Shown: positions 6,791 through 7,583 of the stretch, piece by piece
How positions within the stretch are numbered: the first letter of the stretch is position 1
Layout: every line of letters begins with the position of its first letter
Made by a program: the position numbers and the translations under genes
The notes under the pieces: generated by a model
What the model saw: the letters and a program-made list of their open reading frames with translations, nothing else
The model's database searches: none
Told to the model about the DNA's origin: nothing
Assembly (NCBI GenBank): GCA_011049465.1
Contig: DSBP01000022.1
Span: forward strand, 1-7,583
Origin: a bacterium
Lineage (GTDB): Bacteria > Oederibacteriota > PGYV01 > DSBP01
Direction: 5' to 3'
DNA length: 7,583 bases

Positions 6791-7582
6791 CTATTTTTCG
6801 TAGATAATCTTTATCAGCCGGCCCGTTATGTATTCCTTTATTTTATCGGACGTGCTGAGTTTTAATACCTCGTCAGCAGCGGCCAGCGCGTCCTTAAAAT
6901 CAATTGACCTTATGAGCCTCTTGACCGAAAGAACAGAAGCCGGGCTCACAGACAGCTCGTCAACACCCATTCCCGCCAGTATAAAAGCCAGTTCAGGCGT
7001 GCCCGCCATCTCGCCGCATACCGAAACCTTGATATTGTTTTTATGCGCGCTTTCTATTGTCTTTTTTATGAGCCTCAGGACAGCCGGATTCATGGGGTTA
7101 TAGTATCCCGCAACAGCCTCGTTTCCCCTGTCTACCGCAAGCGTATACTGAATAAGGTCATTTGTCCCTATGGAAAAGAAATCCGCCTTTTTCGCAATCT
7201 CATCCGACATAATCGCGGCTGACGGCACCTCAATCATTACACCCGTTTTGACATCCCTGTCAAACGCCACTTTTTTCCTGGCCAACTCTTCCATTACCTC
7301 GCGCAGGACTTTTTTCGCCTCATCTATTTCCTCCAAATTGGTAATCATCGGAAACATTATCTTAACATTTCCAAAGGCCGAGGCCCTGAGCATCGCTCTC
7401 AGTTGAAGTTTGAAAATATTCGGATTCTGCATCGAAAGCCTGATCGCGCGCAGCCCAAGGTAGGGGTTCTGCTCAGGGCTTATCTTGAAATATGGCAGGA
7501 ATTTGTCTCCCCCTATGTCAAGCGTCCGCAGCGTAACCGGCTTGGGTGCCATCTTTTCAACCACAGACTTGTAGGCCACAAA
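6791..7582 (-). CDS. ptsI: Phosphoenolpyruvate-protein phosphotransferase (PTS enzyme I), C-terminal half; 5' end beyond window
   Basis: This is the PEP-binding TIM-barrel half of enzyme I, the cytoplasmic first step of the sugar phosphotransferase system, which passes phosphate from PEP to HPr. The reading frame is open to the window edge. The GTG at 7579 aligns with an internal valine, so it is not taken as the start and the N-terminal HPr-binding and phospho-His domains lie outside. Counting from 7579, the family motifs appear in order: RTLDIGGDK (18-26), NPYLGLRAIR (38-47), IMFPMI (74-79), MIEVPSA with the Mg-ligand Glu117, SIGTNDL with the Mg-ligand Asp141, AVDRGN (148-153), and CGEMAG with the catalytic Cys188. 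The C-terminus is of normal length for the family (full E. coli EI is 575 residues). Residue 194 is Thr where Asp is usual after CGEMAG. The stop TAG is 20 bp before galU, suggesting co-transcription. A PtsP-type paralogue with an N-terminal GAF domain cannot be excluded because that end is missing. Confidence 0.95.
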   Translation of the reverse strand, partial: FVAYKSVVEKMAPKPVTLRTLDIGGDKFLPYFKISPEQNPYLGLRAIRLSMQNPNIFKLQLRAMLRASAFGNVKIMFPMITNLEEIDEAKKVLREVMEELARKKVAFDRDVKTGVMIEVPSAAIMSDEIAKKADFFSIGTNDLIQYTLAVDRGNEAVAGYYNPMNPAVLRLIKKTIESAHKNNIKVSVCGEMAGTPELAFILAGMGVDELSVSPASVLSVKRLIRSIDFKDALAAADEVLKLSTSDKIKEYITGRLIKIIYEK

Positions 7583-7583
7583 C

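Overview
This 7.6 kb window has protein-coding genes on the minus strand only, packed with gaps of 51 bp or less. It looks like one long polycistronic unit read from high to low coordinates. The order is: the C-terminal half of PTS enzyme I (ptsI, 5' end outside the window), UTP-glucose-1-phosphate uridylyltransferase (galU type), a small DUF2062/TIGR03546-like membrane protein, a 615-residue TIGR03545/AsmA-like envelope protein, a CoA-disulfide-reductase-family flavoprotein, and the N-terminal ~696 residues of a PolC-type DNA polymerase III alpha subunit (3' end outside the window). No gene-free stretch exceeds 51 bp. I saw no tRNA, rRNA, CRISPR array, insertion sequence, clear promoter or convincing terminator.

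Organism: a bacterium of moderate GC content with many AGG/AGA arginine codons, lysine-rich proteins and GTG starts at two of the five visible gene starts. PolC is typical of Firmicutes, Thermotogae, Fusobacteria and some uncultivated lineages. The TIGR03545/TIGR03546 pair is known from bacteria with an outer membrane. Together they suggest a diderm lineage that uses PolC, possibly an uncultivated candidate phylum. The exact taxon cannot be fixed from this sequence.

Region by region: 6791-7582 (ptsI) and 5901-6770 (galU) are carbohydrate genes, for sugar phosphotransfer and UDP-glucose supply to envelope polysaccharides. 3531-5878 holds the two-gene envelope pair, joined by a stop/start overlap that implies translational coupling. 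2142-3491 is a redox flavoenzyme with the single active-site cysteine of the CoA-disulfide reductase/NADH oxidase group. 1-2090 is the replicative polymerase.

The main surprise is in the polymerase. Where Bacillus-type PolC has a DEDD 3'-5' proofreading exonuclease inserted inside its PHP domain, this protein has only a ~21-residue Lys/Glu-rich linker. All nine canonical PHP metal-ligand positions nevertheless appear intact, including an Asp-x-His that I recall as degenerate in Bacillus PolC. This suggests either PHP-based proofreading or a separate epsilon-like exonuclease.
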